Assembly (NCBI GenBank): GCA_031376505.1
Contig: JANMDX010000328.1
Coordinates: 1 to 64,000 of the forward strand
Direction: 5' to 3'
Length of the DNA stretch: 64,000 nucleotides
Origin: CADEFD01 sp031376505
GTDB lineage: Bacteria; Acidobacteriota; Vicinamibacteria; Vicinamibacterales; UBA2999
Position 1 is the stretch's first letter; every line of letters starts with the position of its first letter. Both the position numbers and the translations under genes were made by a program. The notes beneath the pieces are model-generated. The model was not told where the DNA came from. It made no database searches and saw nothing but the letters and a program-made list of their open reading frames with translations. Positions 1 through 7,602 of this stretch are shown here, piece by piece.

Positions 1-198
1 ACCATCGGCCGCGCGCGGGCGATTGCCGACCTTGGCTGGATCCGGCTCACCGGCTATCCCGCCTGGCTCGCCTGGCTGTACCTGCACCTCGTGTTCCTGG
101 TCGGCTTCAAGAACCGGATCGTGGTCCTGGTGCAGTGGCTCGTGGCCTACGTGACGCGTCAGCGCGGCGTCCGGTTGATCACCGGAGGCAGGACGTGA
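1..198 (+). CDS. ndh: Type II NADH dehydrogenase (NDH-2), C-terminal fragment
   Basis: Partial gene cut by the left edge; only the last 65 codons are present, ending in TGA. The peptide carries the typical tail of type II NADH:quinone oxidoreductases: an Ala-rich helix with a GRARAIADLG start, then an aromatic amphipathic stretch (LAWLYLHLVFLVGFKNR) and a final membrane-binding segment. In this family the tail attaches the flavoprotein to the cytoplasmic membrane, where it passes electrons from NADH to quinone without pumping protons. The FAD- and NADH-binding domains lie outside the window. The assignment rests on the tail pattern alone, so a related membrane-bound FAD oxidoreductase is possible. 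Confidence 0.75.
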   Translation, partial: TIGRARAIADLGWIRLTGYPAWLAWLYLHLVFLVGFKNRIVVLVQWLVAYVTRQRGVRLITGGRT

Positions 199-275
199 GA
201 GGGTGATCTGGTGATCGGTCGATCTGATCTCACGATCGTCTGATCCGGCAATCGATGTTGTGACCCGACGATCTA
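199..275. repeat. GATC-rich imperfect repeat between convergent genes
   Basis: Seven GATC tetramers occur between 205 and 273 (205, 213, 221, 226, 234, 242, 270), embedded in short variants such as GGTGATC and CGATCTGATC. The stretch fills the gap between the NDH-2 stop and the convergent amidohydrolase stop. No hairpin with a U-tract is obvious. Confidence 0.6.
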
Positions 276-1859
276 TCGCTCCAGGCGCAGCACGCGACCG
301 GGCAGCAGGCCGGCGAACTGACTGCGGGCCCGGACGACTTTGCCGTTCACGACAATGGTCTCGAACCCTTCGGCGATCTGGTGCGGGTTCTCATAGGTCG
401 CCGTCTCCTTGACCTTCGCGAGATCGAACACGAGCAGGTCGGCAAACGCGCCCTCCGTGATCGTGCCCCGGTCCTTCAGGCCGAAGACCTCGGCGGCCAG
501 GGCCGTCATCGAGCGGATCGCGAAGGGCAGATCGACGACGCCGCGCTCGCGTACATAGCGTTCGAGTTTGCGCGGGAATGCGCCATAGGACCGCGGATGC
601 GGTTTGCCTTCGGTCGCCGGCTGCAGGCCGCCGTCGGTGCAGGTCATGGTCCACGGCTGCCGCATGATGAGCGCGATGTCGTCTTCCGCCATGTTGAACG
701 ACACGAGCCCCGCGTCGCCTTTTTCGAGGAGCGTCAGCGCGTACTCCTCGGGGTCGAGGCCGGCGGCCTGTGCCAGATCCGAGAGTCGCTTGCCCTCAAT
801 CGACGTGTCCGGATCGTATTCCGAGATCAGGAACGTATCGGCACCGCCGCGTCGGGCAAGATTCGCCTTCACCTCGTCGCGGACCTTGCCGCGCAGCTCG
901 CCCGTCACGCGCCGCAGCATCACGTCGCGTCCGCCCACCTGTGCCCAGCGCGGCATCAGCGCGCCGACGATGCCGGTGCCACTGGCGTCGTAGGGGTACT
1001 GATCCGCAAACACCCTCACGCCGCGCGCGCGCGCCGCCTCGATATGCGCCACCATCGTCTTCGACAGTCCCCAGCTCGAAGGACCGAGCGCCTTCATGTG
1101 GGTGACCACGCCGATGAGCCCCGCCTTCTCCGCGATCTCGATCACCTCGTCGACCGCGGCCACCACGCCGACGCCGTAGTCCGCTTCATCGCGGATGTGG
1201 CTCGTGTAGCTTCCGCCGGCCCTCGCGGCCTCCTTCGCCATGGCGATGACCTCAGCGGTTTTCGAGTAGCTGCCCGGCGCGTAGTACAGCCCGCTCGAAA
1301 GCCCAAACGCTCCGGCACGCATGCCCTCGCGCACGAGCGCGTTCATCCTCGCTTGATCGGCCGGGGTCGGGTCACGGTCTGACATGCCGAGCACGGCATT
1401 CCGTACCGAGCCGTGCGGCACCATGAGGCCGACGTTGAGACCAATGCCGTCGCGCACGTAGCCGGCCCGCTGCGCGGCCAGGTCGACCGGACCACCGCCG
1501 TCTGGATTCACGAGCACGGTGGTGATGCCCTGGGCCAGCACGGGCCGTCCCTGCTTCAGGGCCGCGGTGGCCAACCCGGGGCCGGCATGCGAATGGACGT
1601 CGATGAATCCTGGCGTGACGTAGCGACCCCTGGCGTCGACCACCGACACTGCCGTCGAGGCGGAGAGGTCGCCCAGCGCACGGATGCGGTCGCCGGTGAT
1701 CCCGACATCCGCCCGCCGCGCGGGCCTGCCCGTGCCGTCCACGACGAGTCCGCCGCGAATGAGCACGTCGAACCTGGTCTGTGCGAACGGGCGAGCCGCA
1801 CCCGTGGCAAACAGGGCCGCAGAGACAACGCCGGCAGCGATGGTCCATCGAAGGTGCAT
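273..1859 (-). CDS. D-aminoacylase / N-acyl-D-amino-acid deacylase family amidohydrolase, exported
   Basis: 528 aa. Begins with a clear signal peptide (Arg near the N-terminus, hydrophobic core, cleavage likely after TGAARPFAQ), so the enzyme is probably periplasmic. The mature part has the amidohydrolase plan: a small beta domain, the metal-binding motif PGFIDVHSHAG near residue 85, the family segment GLSSGLYYAPG near 190, TSHIRDE and VTHMKALG further on, and a final ADLLVFD strand typical of D-aminoacylases and dihydroorotase-like enzymes. The family hydrolyses N-acyl-D-amino acids, but many homologues are uncharacterised, so the substrate is open. GAGG lies 7 nt before the ATG. It appears monocistronic, with a possible -10 element (TACAAT) about 65 nt upstream. 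Confidence 0.85.
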   Translation of the reverse strand: MHLRWTIAAGVVSAALFATGAARPFAQTRFDVLIRGGLVVDGTGRPARRADVGITGDRIRALGDLSASTAVSVVDARGRYVTPGFIDVHSHAGPGLATAALKQGRPVLAQGITTVLVNPDGGGPVDLAAQRAGYVRDGIGLNVGLMVPHGSVRNAVLGMSDRDPTPADQARMNALVREGMRAGAFGLSSGLYYAPGSYSKTAEVIAMAKEAARAGGSYTSHIRDEADYGVGVVAAVDEVIEIAEKAGLIGVVTHMKALGPSSWGLSKTMVAHIEAARARGVRVFADQYPYDASGTGIVGALMPRWAQVGGRDVMLRRVTGELRGKVRDEVKANLARRGGADTFLISEYDPDTSIEGKRLSDLAQAAGLDPEEYALTLLEKGDAGLVSFNMAEDDIALIMRQPWTMTCTDGGLQPATEGKPHPRSYGAFPRKLERYVRERGVVDLPFAIRSMTALAAEVFGLKDRGTITEGAFADLLVFDLAKVKETATYENPHQIAEGFETIVVNGKVVRARSQFAGLLPGRVLRLER

Positions 1860-2243
1860 GGTGAAGGCCTCGCGCAGTGGGGAAGGAGGCCGTTCCTACA
1901 CCCGGTCCACGCTCCAGCCGCATTGTAGCGACCCCAGGCTCGACTTCGTCGGTCCGGTGGTGCCCTCGGGATCTGCAGGCGTCTGCCTCGGTGACCGATA
2001 CGTTGGTCAGCCGCTCACGGTCGCTTGGTTGAGGGCCTATTGAGCGGTTGAACGTCACTCACCAATGTCCCACGACCTTCGCACCGTCGTTCCCGCGCCC
2101 GTATGCCCGCCCTTCACCTGTCGGACACGGGCGACGTCGTGGGGAGACCTCTCGGCTGACCAGGCCGACGGCTTCGCGCCAAGCGACGACACGGATGTGC
2201 CGGGACCCGACCTGAACGACGACCGCGGCTACGGCCACGGCGT
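1860..2243. other. Intergenic region without a supported gene (384 bp)
   Basis: Lies upstream of the amidohydrolase and downstream of ispG, both on the minus strand. Apart from the amidohydrolase leader and its possible -10 element I see no RNA gene, terminator or convincing coding sequence; the short open frames here have no family resemblance. Confidence 0.5.
1922..1927 (-). promoter_or_regulatory. Possible -10 element for the amidohydrolase gene
   Basis: Minus strand reads TACAAT, one base from the sigma-70 consensus, about 63 nt before the start codon. No good -35 hexamer is visible at 16-18 nt. Confidence 0.3.
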
Positions 2244-3497
2244 CTAGCGCGGCGGCGTGGCCGCGGCGGTCTTGCGCGGGTACTTCGTCGCCACGTAGTC
2301 GTCCACGAGCGCCTGAAACGCCGCGGCGAGCTCGTCGTAGCCGCCGCGCAAGGTCGAGTGGTGCTGCCCGTCGATGAAGACCGGACACGTCGGCGCCTCG
2401 CCCGTCCCGGGCAGAGAGATGCCGATGTTGGCGGCCTTCGATTCGCCGGGCCCGTTCACCACGCACCCCATGACCGCCAGCGTCAGCGTCTCGACGCCGT
2501 CGCGGGTCGCCTTCCATTCGGGCATGCGCTCGCGGATGTAGGCCTGCACGCGTTCGGCCAGCTCCTGGAAGGTCGAACTTGTCGTACGTCCACAGCCTGG
2601 GCAGGCCGTCACGCTCGGCGCAAACGTACGCAGTCCCATCGCCTGCAGGATCTCGCAGGCGGCGTAGACCTCATCCCGTCGATCGCCCCCTGGCCGCGGC
2701 GTGAGCGACACGCGAATCGTGTCGCCAATGCCCTCGTTGAGCAAGGCCCCAAGCGCGGCCGCCGACCACGTCAGTCCCTTGATGCCCATACCGGCTTCGG
2801 TCAGGCCAAGGTGCAAGGGCTGCGTCGTCCGCTTTGCGAGGGCGCGATACACCTGGATGAGATGTGTCGGCCGCGAGACCTTGCACGAGATGATGATCTG
2901 GTTGACGGTCAGCCCGCTCTCGAGCGCGAGTTCCGTGGACTGCAGCGCCGAGAGCACCATGCACTCGTTGACGATGTCGTCAGAGGTCAGGCCGAGCGCG
3001 CGGTCGGTGTTCTCCTGCATCTTGGCCATGACCAGCTCTTGGTTGAGCGAGCCGCCGTTGACCCCGATGCGTACGGGTTTGCCGTGACTTGCCGCCACCT
3101 CGCAGATCGTCGCGAATTGCTCGTCGCGTCGCGCGCCGGTGCCGACGTTGCCGGGGTTGATGCGGTACTTGTCGAGGGCTGCCGCGCAGTCGGGATGTCT
3201 CGTGAGCAGCAGGTGGCCGTTGTAGTGGAAGTCGCCGATGAGCGGCGCCGTGCAGCCGGCATCCCGCATGCGCTGCTTGATTTCGGGCACGGCGGCGGCG
3301 GCGGCGGGCACATTGACGGTGACGCGCACCATCTCTGATCCGGCCTCCCAGAGCTCGAGGCACTGCTGCGCCGTGCCGGCCGCGTCGGCCGTGTCGGTCA
3401 TGGTCATCGACTGCACCACGACCGGCGCGCCGCCGCCCACCGTGACGGGTCCGACCTTGACCGGCACCGTGCGGTGCCGTCCGGTGAGCTGAATCAT
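2244..3497 (-). CDS. ispG: (E)-4-hydroxy-3-methylbut-2-enyl-diphosphate synthase (flavodoxin/ferredoxin)
   Basis: 417 aa, the usual bacterial length for IspG (GcpE). It catalyses the penultimate step of the MEP isoprenoid pathway, reducing 2-C-methyl-D-erythritol 2,4-cyclodiphosphate to HMBPP with a [4Fe-4S] cluster. The N-terminal TIM-barrel opens with TVPVKVGPVTVGG and PVVVQSMTMTDTAD; the C-terminal cluster domain has CPGCGRT near residue 305 and MGCVVNGPGES near 350, which hold the three cysteine ligands and the ligand Glu. I chose the ATG at 3497 because homologues start just before this strand; an upstream in-frame ATG adds 35 unrelated residues. A small conserved gene begins 10 bp upstream on the same strand side. 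Confidence 0.96.
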   Translation of the reverse strand: MIQLTGRHRTVPVKVGPVTVGGGAPVVVQSMTMTDTADAAGTAQQCLELWEAGSEMVRVTVNVPAAAAAVPEIKQRMRDAGCTAPLIGDFHYNGHLLLTRHPDCAAALDKYRINPGNVGTGARRDEQFATICEVAASHGKPVRIGVNGGSLNQELVMAKMQENTDRALGLTSDDIVNECMVLSALQSTELALESGLTVNQIIISCKVSRPTHLIQVYRALAKRTTQPLHLGLTEAGMGIKGLTWSAAALGALLNEGIGDTIRVSLTPRPGGDRRDEVYAACEILQAMGLRTFAPSVTACPGCGRTTSSTFQELAERVQAYIRERMPEWKATRDGVETLTLAVMGCVVNGPGESKAANIGISLPGTGEAPTCPVFIDGQHHSTLRGGYDELAAAFQALVDDYVATKYPRKTAAATPPR

Positions 3498-3507
3498 CGC
3501 GCGGCCC

Positions 3508-3741
3508 CTAGTTCTCTTCCCGCCAGCCGTCGCCGAGCAGCGAGATCTTGATGTCGTCGGCGCGAAAGAGCGCCACGTCCAGTCCCTCGAAGTTCTCCGC
3601 ACGGTCCATGACGTCGTTGACGAACACGGTGAGCGTGCTCCGCGGATCGCCCGGAATGATCACGGCCCGGGCGTGTTCGCCCGCAGGGCTCCACAGCCGC
3701 CACAGCACGGTTGGACTCGAGGTGTCCATCCCGGGAATCAT
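3508..3741 (-). CDS. Small conserved hypothetical protein
   Basis: 77 aa, ending 10 bp before ispG and likely cotranscribed with it. No family recognised. The protein is acidic, with alternating beta-like strands (TVLWRLWSPAGEHARAVII, STLTVFVND) followed by a short helix and a DDIKISLL strand, suggesting a compact folded domain. An alternative start is the second Met, four codons in. Support is the clean fit between two genes and protein-like composition; function unknown. Confidence 0.6.
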   Translation of the reverse strand: MIPGMDTSSPTVLWRLWSPAGEHARAVIIPGDPRSTLTVFVNDVMDRAENFEGLDVALFRADDIKISLLGDGWREEN

Positions 3742-3779
3742 ACCCTGCGAGGCCGCCGTCAGGTCCGCGGAACCCGCGG

Positions 3780-4313
3780 TCAGGAGGTGGTCGACGTGCG
3801 CAGCGCGGCGGTGTAGGCCGAGGATTGCCCGCGCGCAATCGACAGCGTGGTCCAGGCGGAGCCTCGCACGTGCTTGGCCAGCAGCACAATCTGGTACACG
3901 TGGCCGGCGTAGTGACTGAGTTGCCGCGTGAGTGCGGCCAGCACGGTCTGCGCCTCGCCGCGGATGGTGACCTCACGTCGAAGGTCGTCGTCGGTGAGTC
4001 CGTTGAGCGCGCTGAACAGCGTGGCCCAGCCCTCTTCCCACGAGGCGAGCAGCTGCTCGCGCGCGAGTGCCGGGGGGTCGAACTCGGCGTCGCGGTTCCG
4101 CCAGGGCTTCTCGCCGTCGGTCGTGAGGAAGTCGGTCCAGCGCGATCGCATATTGCCGGCCAGGTGCTGCATCACCATGGCCACGCTGTTTGCCTCGGCG
4201 TCGAGCCGCACGTGCAGCTGCTCGTCGAGCAACTGCACGGTCGCGCGGTCGGCCAGGCGCTTGGTCTTCTGGAACTCGAGGACGAACGCGGCGACCACCA
4301 CCTGGGGCCCCAC
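3780..4313 (-). CDS. DinB-like / DUF1572 family protein
   Basis: 177 aa with GTG start. It matches the DUF1572 branch of the DinB/YfiT four-helix superfamily: an LADRATVQLLDEQLH helix, a histidine in the MVMQHLAGNMRSRW helix, and a second histidine pattern LTRQLSHYAGHVYQIV. These His residues normally bind a divalent metal. Superfamily members include thiol (mycothiol, bacillithiol) transferases, but the substrate here is unknown. The GTG lies 3 bp after the stop of the RRM gene, so the two are probably translationally coupled. A bacillithiol-type thiol link with the YtxJ-like gene at 6632 is possible but unproven. Confidence 0.8.
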   Translation of the reverse strand: MGPQVVVAAFVLEFQKTKRLADRATVQLLDEQLHVRLDAEANSVAMVMQHLAGNMRSRWTDFLTTDGEKPWRNRDAEFDPPALAREQLLASWEEGWATLFSALNGLTDDDLRREVTIRGEAQTVLAALTRQLSHYAGHVYQIVLLAKHVRGSAWTTLSIARGQSSAYTAALRTSTTS

Positions 4314-4316
4314 GGC

Positions 4317-5009
4317 TCAGTCCTGGTCCTTGTCCCGGTCCTTGCCCTCGGCCGCGTCGGCTGCGGCATCGGCCGCTTCGGCCGCTTCGGCCTTCATGAA
4401 GTCCGGCAAGTCGTCGTCCGTCCCGGCGGCCACAGCTTCGTCGTCGAGGCCGTAGACCCGACCCGTGAACTTGGTCGGAATCGGCCCCTTCGGGCCGCGT
4501 TCTTTCTGGGCAAAGCCAGGCTTCGGGCCCTTCTTGCCTTTCGGCGGCGCGGGCGGGCCGAAGTTGCGCGAGCGCGCGATGGCTGCTTCGGTGAGCGGCG
4601 GATCACCGGGCTGAGGCCGGAACCCGCCGGGCCGCGGGGCATAGCCGCCGCCGGTTGACCCCGAGGAGAACCCGCCGGGACGGGGCGCGCCCATTCCTGG
4701 GCCGCCGGGTCGGGGCCCGCTGAATCCGCCTGGACGTGGCGGCATCGGGCTGCGATCGTCGCGGGCGCGGGCTTCACTGACGGCGAGGGGGCGACCAAGG
4801 AAGAGCTGTCCGTCGAACCGCTTGACGGCTTCTTCAGCCATGGCGCGTTCGGCGTACTCGACAAACGCGAAACCCCGGGCACGGCCGGTTTCGCGATCGA
4901 GCGGTCGCACGATCTGCGTGGGCAGGCCCACCGACGCAAAGTGCGAGCGGATGTCGTCTTCAGTGGCGTTGTAGGGCAGATTTCCGATGAACAGTCGAAC
5001 GGCTGGCAC
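4317..5009 (-). CDS. RNA-binding protein with one RRM and a Gly/Pro-rich tail
   Basis: 230 aa, GTG start. Residues 1-80 form a classic RNA-recognition motif: RNP2 is LFIGNL at residues 6-11 and RNP1 is RGFAFVEY near 45-52. The rest is low complexity: PRPGGF-type repeats, a Lys/Pro stretch and a final Asp/Ala-rich acidic tail (AAEAADAADAAEG-like). Small RRM proteins of cyanobacteria and Acidobacteriota bind single-stranded RNA and some rise in the cold; the long disordered tail is unusual for them and could mediate self-association. It precedes the DinB-like gene with a 3 bp gap. Confidence 0.88.
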   Translation of the reverse strand: MPAVRLFIGNLPYNATEDDIRSHFASVGLPTQIVRPLDRETGRARGFAFVEYAERAMAEEAVKRFDGQLFLGRPLAVSEARARDDRSPMPPRPGGFSGPRPGGPGMGAPRPGGFSSGSTGGGYAPRPGGFRPQPGDPPLTEAAIARSRNFGPPAPPKGKKGPKPGFAQKERGPKGPIPTKFTGRVYGLDDEAVAAGTDDDLPDFMKAEAAEAADAAADAAEGKDRDKDQD

Positions 5010-5211
5010 GGCTGGTTACTCTGGGAAGTCCGAGCGGGGGCTCATGGGTTGACGACGGATCGATGTCTCCACGCGCATGTGGGGTTGGGGCGACGGGTGT
5101 GTGCGCAGGGATTGCGTCAGGTGAGTCGGGACGCGGGGAGCCATCAAGATCGCAGAGCTGTTCTCGGCTGAGGGAGCATAGCAGGAAGACCGGGCGTCTG
5201 CAATGTGGGCG

Positions 5212-5475
5212 TCACGGCCGGGCGTTGCCGGGCGGAGCCGATAGCGCCGCCAGGATCTCTTCGAGCGCCGCCTTCCGCTGCCGCAGCATGTCACGGTGTA
5301 GAGGCCGGCACGCGGCCTGCAGCTGAGTTGTGGTTTCGGCCAGCGCCAGTGCCGTCGACTCGGCCTTGTGCCGCCGGTCCAGTTCCGCGGGCGAGGCCAG
5401 TGGCCCCGGGGCAACCCTGGCGCCAGAGTCGGCCTGCTGCGATTCCACGGCCTTGCTTTCCCAGCCCCGAGCCAT
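5212..5475 (-). CDS. Small conserved hypothetical protein (MARGWESK start)
   Basis: 87 aa. No catalytic domain is visible. It starts MARGWESKAVESQQ and is otherwise a predicted helical, charged protein with heptad-like spacing (RRHKAESTALALAETTTQLQ, LRQRKAALEEILAALS), compatible with a short coiled coil. The longer open frame running upstream to about 6417 is only the antisense of the rhodanese gene. Family unknown to me; the gene call rests on composition and the isolated ATG. Confidence 0.6.
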   Translation of the reverse strand: MARGWESKAVESQQADSGARVAPGPLASPAELDRRHKAESTALALAETTTQLQAACRPLHRDMLRQRKAALEEILAALSAPPGNARP

Positions 5476-5623
5476 GACCCCAGCATACCAGCCGTAGCTG
5501 TCAAATGGCGGCCGCCAGAGTGGCCGGTGTTGCAGCCGCTGAGGTAAACTACCCGGGCTCCCCGCCGGTCCTGTTCCGTGCACGTCAACCCGGCCGTTGC
5601 TCGGCGCGTGCCACCAGCCTCTC

Positions 5624-5791
5624 ATGTCTGCCACCACCGCCCGACCCAGCCGCGGCGCCATGCGGCCTGATGCGCTGGTGTCGCCGGTCCAGGTGGGGAT
5701 GTCCCTGCGCATGCGGTCAGACCACCCTCGCGAGTTCGCCGTGATGGACCTCGCCCGGCACCTCGTCACCTTTTCGGAGCGGATCGGTTGA
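5624..5791 (+). CDS. Possible small protein coupled to the rhodanese gene
   Basis: 55 aa. No known domain. It ends in the TTGA overlap with the next gene, whose TTG start shares three bases with this stop, the arrangement expected for translational coupling. The C-terminal half (HPREFAVMDLARHLVTFSERIG) looks like a short amphipathic helix. Without homologues it could be a leader peptide or a false call. Confidence 0.4.
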   Translation: MSATTARPSRGAMRPDALVSPVQVGMSLRMRSDHPREFAVMDLARHLVTFSERIG

Positions 5792-6660
5792 CCGTGCAGG
5801 GCGCGCCGGGCGGCGGCGTGCGGCGCGTCCACGGCGACGAGGCCGCGGCCCTGCTTGCGGCTGGCGGGCTGACCGTGGTCGACGTCCGAACACTCGACGA
5901 GCACGCGCAGCTCGGGCATCTGCCGGATTCGCGGCTGCTGCCCGTGCACTTGATGATCTCGGCGCCAGCCGTCCTGCCCGACGATGGCCGGCCCGTGCTC
6001 GTGTACTGCGAGCACGGCGTGCGCAGCGCACATGCGGCCAGCCTTCTGGCAGCCGCGGGCTGGGGCCTGGTCTACGACCTGGCCGGAGGGATGGCGGCCT
6101 GGCGCGGTGCGCGGGTGTTTGGCGCGTCGGCCGTCGACGGCCCGGCGGCGTGGATCCTCGATAACGGCGATCTGGTGCGACCTGGCATGCGCGGACTCGA
6201 CGTGGCGGCAGGGCGGGGCCGGCATGCGCTGTTGATGGCGGGCGCCGACGTCGCCGTCACCGCCATCGACCGCGATCCGGCGCGCATGTCGAGGCTGGCA
6301 CAGCTGGCCGCGCGGCTCGGCCTGTCGATCGACACGCAGGTCTGCGACCTCGAGCGTGGTGACGTGAATCTGGGCGAGGCACAGTACGACCTCGTGATCG
6401 TGACGCACTACCTGCATCGGCCATTGATGCCGGCCATCGTGCGTGCGGTCGCGCCTTCGGGCGTGCTGCTTTACGAGACCTTCACCACCGCGCAGGCCGC
6501 GCGGGGAAAGCCGACCAATCCCGACTATCTGCTGGCACCAGGTGAGCTGCCGCGGTTGGTGGCCCCGCTCGACGTCATTCGGCAGCGTGAAGGGGAGGTC
6601 GACGGCCGGATGGTGGCCAGCGTGGCCGCGGTCAACGCGCCGCGGCGGCCGGCGTCGTGA
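5788..6660 (+). CDS. Rhodanese / SAM-dependent methyltransferase fusion protein
   Basis: 290 aa. Residues 10-110 are a rhodanese (single-domain sulfurtransferase) with active Cys near residue 74 in the loop CEHGVR and the closing GGMAAWRG motif. Residues 125-290 are a class I methyltransferase with SAM motif I LDVAAGRGR near 137, an acidic end of strand 2 (AIDRD) and the motif YDLVIVTHYLHRP, close to the TehB/thiopurine-type group. Fusing the two suggests that a sulfur or selenium/tellurium species handled by the first domain is methylated by the second; this is inference. The TTG start overlaps a small upstream frame; a GTG two codons in is an alternative. The 3' end overlaps the convergent YtxJ-like gene by 29 bp. 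Confidence 0.88.
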   Translation: MTVQGAPGGGVRRVHGDEAAALLAAGGLTVVDVRTLDEHAQLGHLPDSRLLPVHLMISAPAVLPDDGRPVLVYCEHGVRSAHAASLLAAAGWGLVYDLAGGMAAWRGARVFGASAVDGPAAWILDNGDLVRPGMRGLDVAAGRGRHALLMAGADVAVTAIDRDPARMSRLAQLAARLGLSIDTQVCDLERGDVNLGEAQYDLVIVTHYLHRPLMPAIVRAVAPSGVLLYETFTTAQAARGKPTNPDYLLAPGELPRLVAPLDVIRQREGEVDGRMVASVAAVNAPRRPAS

Positions 6661-7024
6661 GCGCGTCGACCGCGTGCCGCCACGCCGCGGTGATTCGTGC
6701 GGCGGTGACGCCGTGGTGCGAGCTGTGCCAGGTCACGGCGCCGCGCGCGACCACGAGCACCTGGGGCGATTCGTGCCGCACGCCGAGCCGAGACGCGATG
6801 CGGGTCGACAGGGCACGGTGCCGCTGCACCACGAGCTGGTGCAAGGTCGCTGGCACAGCGCTTCCCTCGAGATCGTCGCGCACCATGAGGCTCACGCCGC
6901 AGGTTTCGCTATGCTTGAAGAGAATGACGGGCTCGACATGGGACGCCGCCAGCAGGGTATCGAGGTCGCCGTCTGAGGCCAGCGCTCTGAACGAAGTCAC
7001 CACGCGATTGTACCGCGGGCTCAT
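6632..7024 (-). CDS. YtxJ-like monothiol bacilliredoxin family protein
   Basis: 130 aa. Matches the YtxJ (DUF2847) family: a thioredoxin-like fold with a single active-site cysteine, here in ILFKHSETCGVS, and the partner strand RHESPQVLVVARG. In Firmicutes these proteins act in bacillithiol redox chemistry; whether this organism makes bacillithiol is not shown here. The ATG at 7024 is one option; GTG codons at 7003 and 7000 lie just after a TACAAT box on the minus strand and would give a leaderless start. Its start region overlaps the divergent PagL-like gene and its end overlaps the rhodanese fusion. Confidence 0.8.
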   Translation of the reverse strand: MSPRYNRVVTSFRALASDGDLDTLLAASHVEPVILFKHSETCGVSLMVRDDLEGSAVPATLHQLVVQRHRALSTRIASRLGVRHESPQVLVVARGAVTWHSSHHGVTAARITAAWRHAVDALTTPAAAAR

Positions 7025-7595
7025 CCTGGTGCTCGCGCTCGGGTTGGCAGTGCCAGGTGCCGCGGCGGGGCAGGACGTCGTGACGCGGGGCGCCACCGAG
7101 TGGGCGATCACGGCCAGCGCCGCGCGCGGCGTTGGCCTGCTGCAATCCGCCGGCGGCGAACGCTATGCGATGCCGACCTGGTCCTGGGGCCGCGTGCTGA
7201 CTGACCTGCGCGGCCCGGCATTCGCCCGCGGGCGGTTCGAATGGGCCGTGGAGGTGTCGCCGCTTGTCGTGGAGTGGTCGTCGGGCCGCGCTCGCGGCAT
7301 GGGCCTGTCGCCGTTGCAGTGGCGATGGAATCTGGCACCGCGCCATGGCGTCCACGCTTTTGCCGAGGTGGGCGGTGGCGCGCTCTGGACCACCGCGCCA
7401 ATTCCAGCCGGTACCACCGGCAGTAACTTCATGACCCACGCGGGCCTCGGGTTTCGCCTGCTCGGCGGACGCTCCGGCGGCCTGGTGGCCGGGTATCGCC
7501 TGCACCACATCTCGAATGGCAACCGATTGCGGCGCAATCCCGGCGTGAACGCCCACCTGCTCATGCTGGGCTACACGCACGTGGCGCGCCCCTGA
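7008..7595 (+). CDS. PagL-like acyloxyacyl hydrolase, outer-membrane beta-barrel
   Basis: About 195 aa; start uncertain (TTG at 7008 chosen because it directly precedes a signal peptide, RGLILVLALGLAVPGAAAGQ). The mature protein has alternating amphipathic strands of an 8-stranded barrel and the family motif HHISNGN near the C-terminus, where His and Ser are the catalytic pair in the lipid A 3-O-deacylase PagL. The following NPGVNAH has Asn where the PagL Glu is usually found, so the triad may be incomplete. Such enzymes trim acyl chains from lipid A in the outer membrane. The 5' end overlaps the divergent YtxJ-like gene by up to 17 bp. Confidence 0.72.
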   Translation: MYRGLILVLALGLAVPGAAAGQDVVTRGATEWAITASAARGVGLLQSAGGERYAMPTWSWGRVLTDLRGPAFARGRFEWAVEVSPLVVEWSSGRARGMGLSPLQWRWNLAPRHGVHAFAEVGGGALWTTAPIPAGTTGSNFMTHAGLGFRLLGGRSGGLVAGYRLHHISNGNRLRRNPGVNAHLLMLGYTHVARP

Positions 7596-7602
7596 CGCGT
7601 CC

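Noticed and set aside
381..1382. Long plus-strand open frame opposite the amidohydrolase
   Set aside because: Arg/His-rich composition and perfect antisense of a well-supported gene; it is a GC-driven shadow.
2065..2247. 60-codon plus-strand frame in the gap after ispG
   Set aside because: No ribosome site, no domain pattern and composition typical of a chance frame.
5476..6417. Upstream extension of the minus-strand frame that ends at 5212
   Set aside because: Antisense to the rhodanese fusion; the start at 5475 is better.
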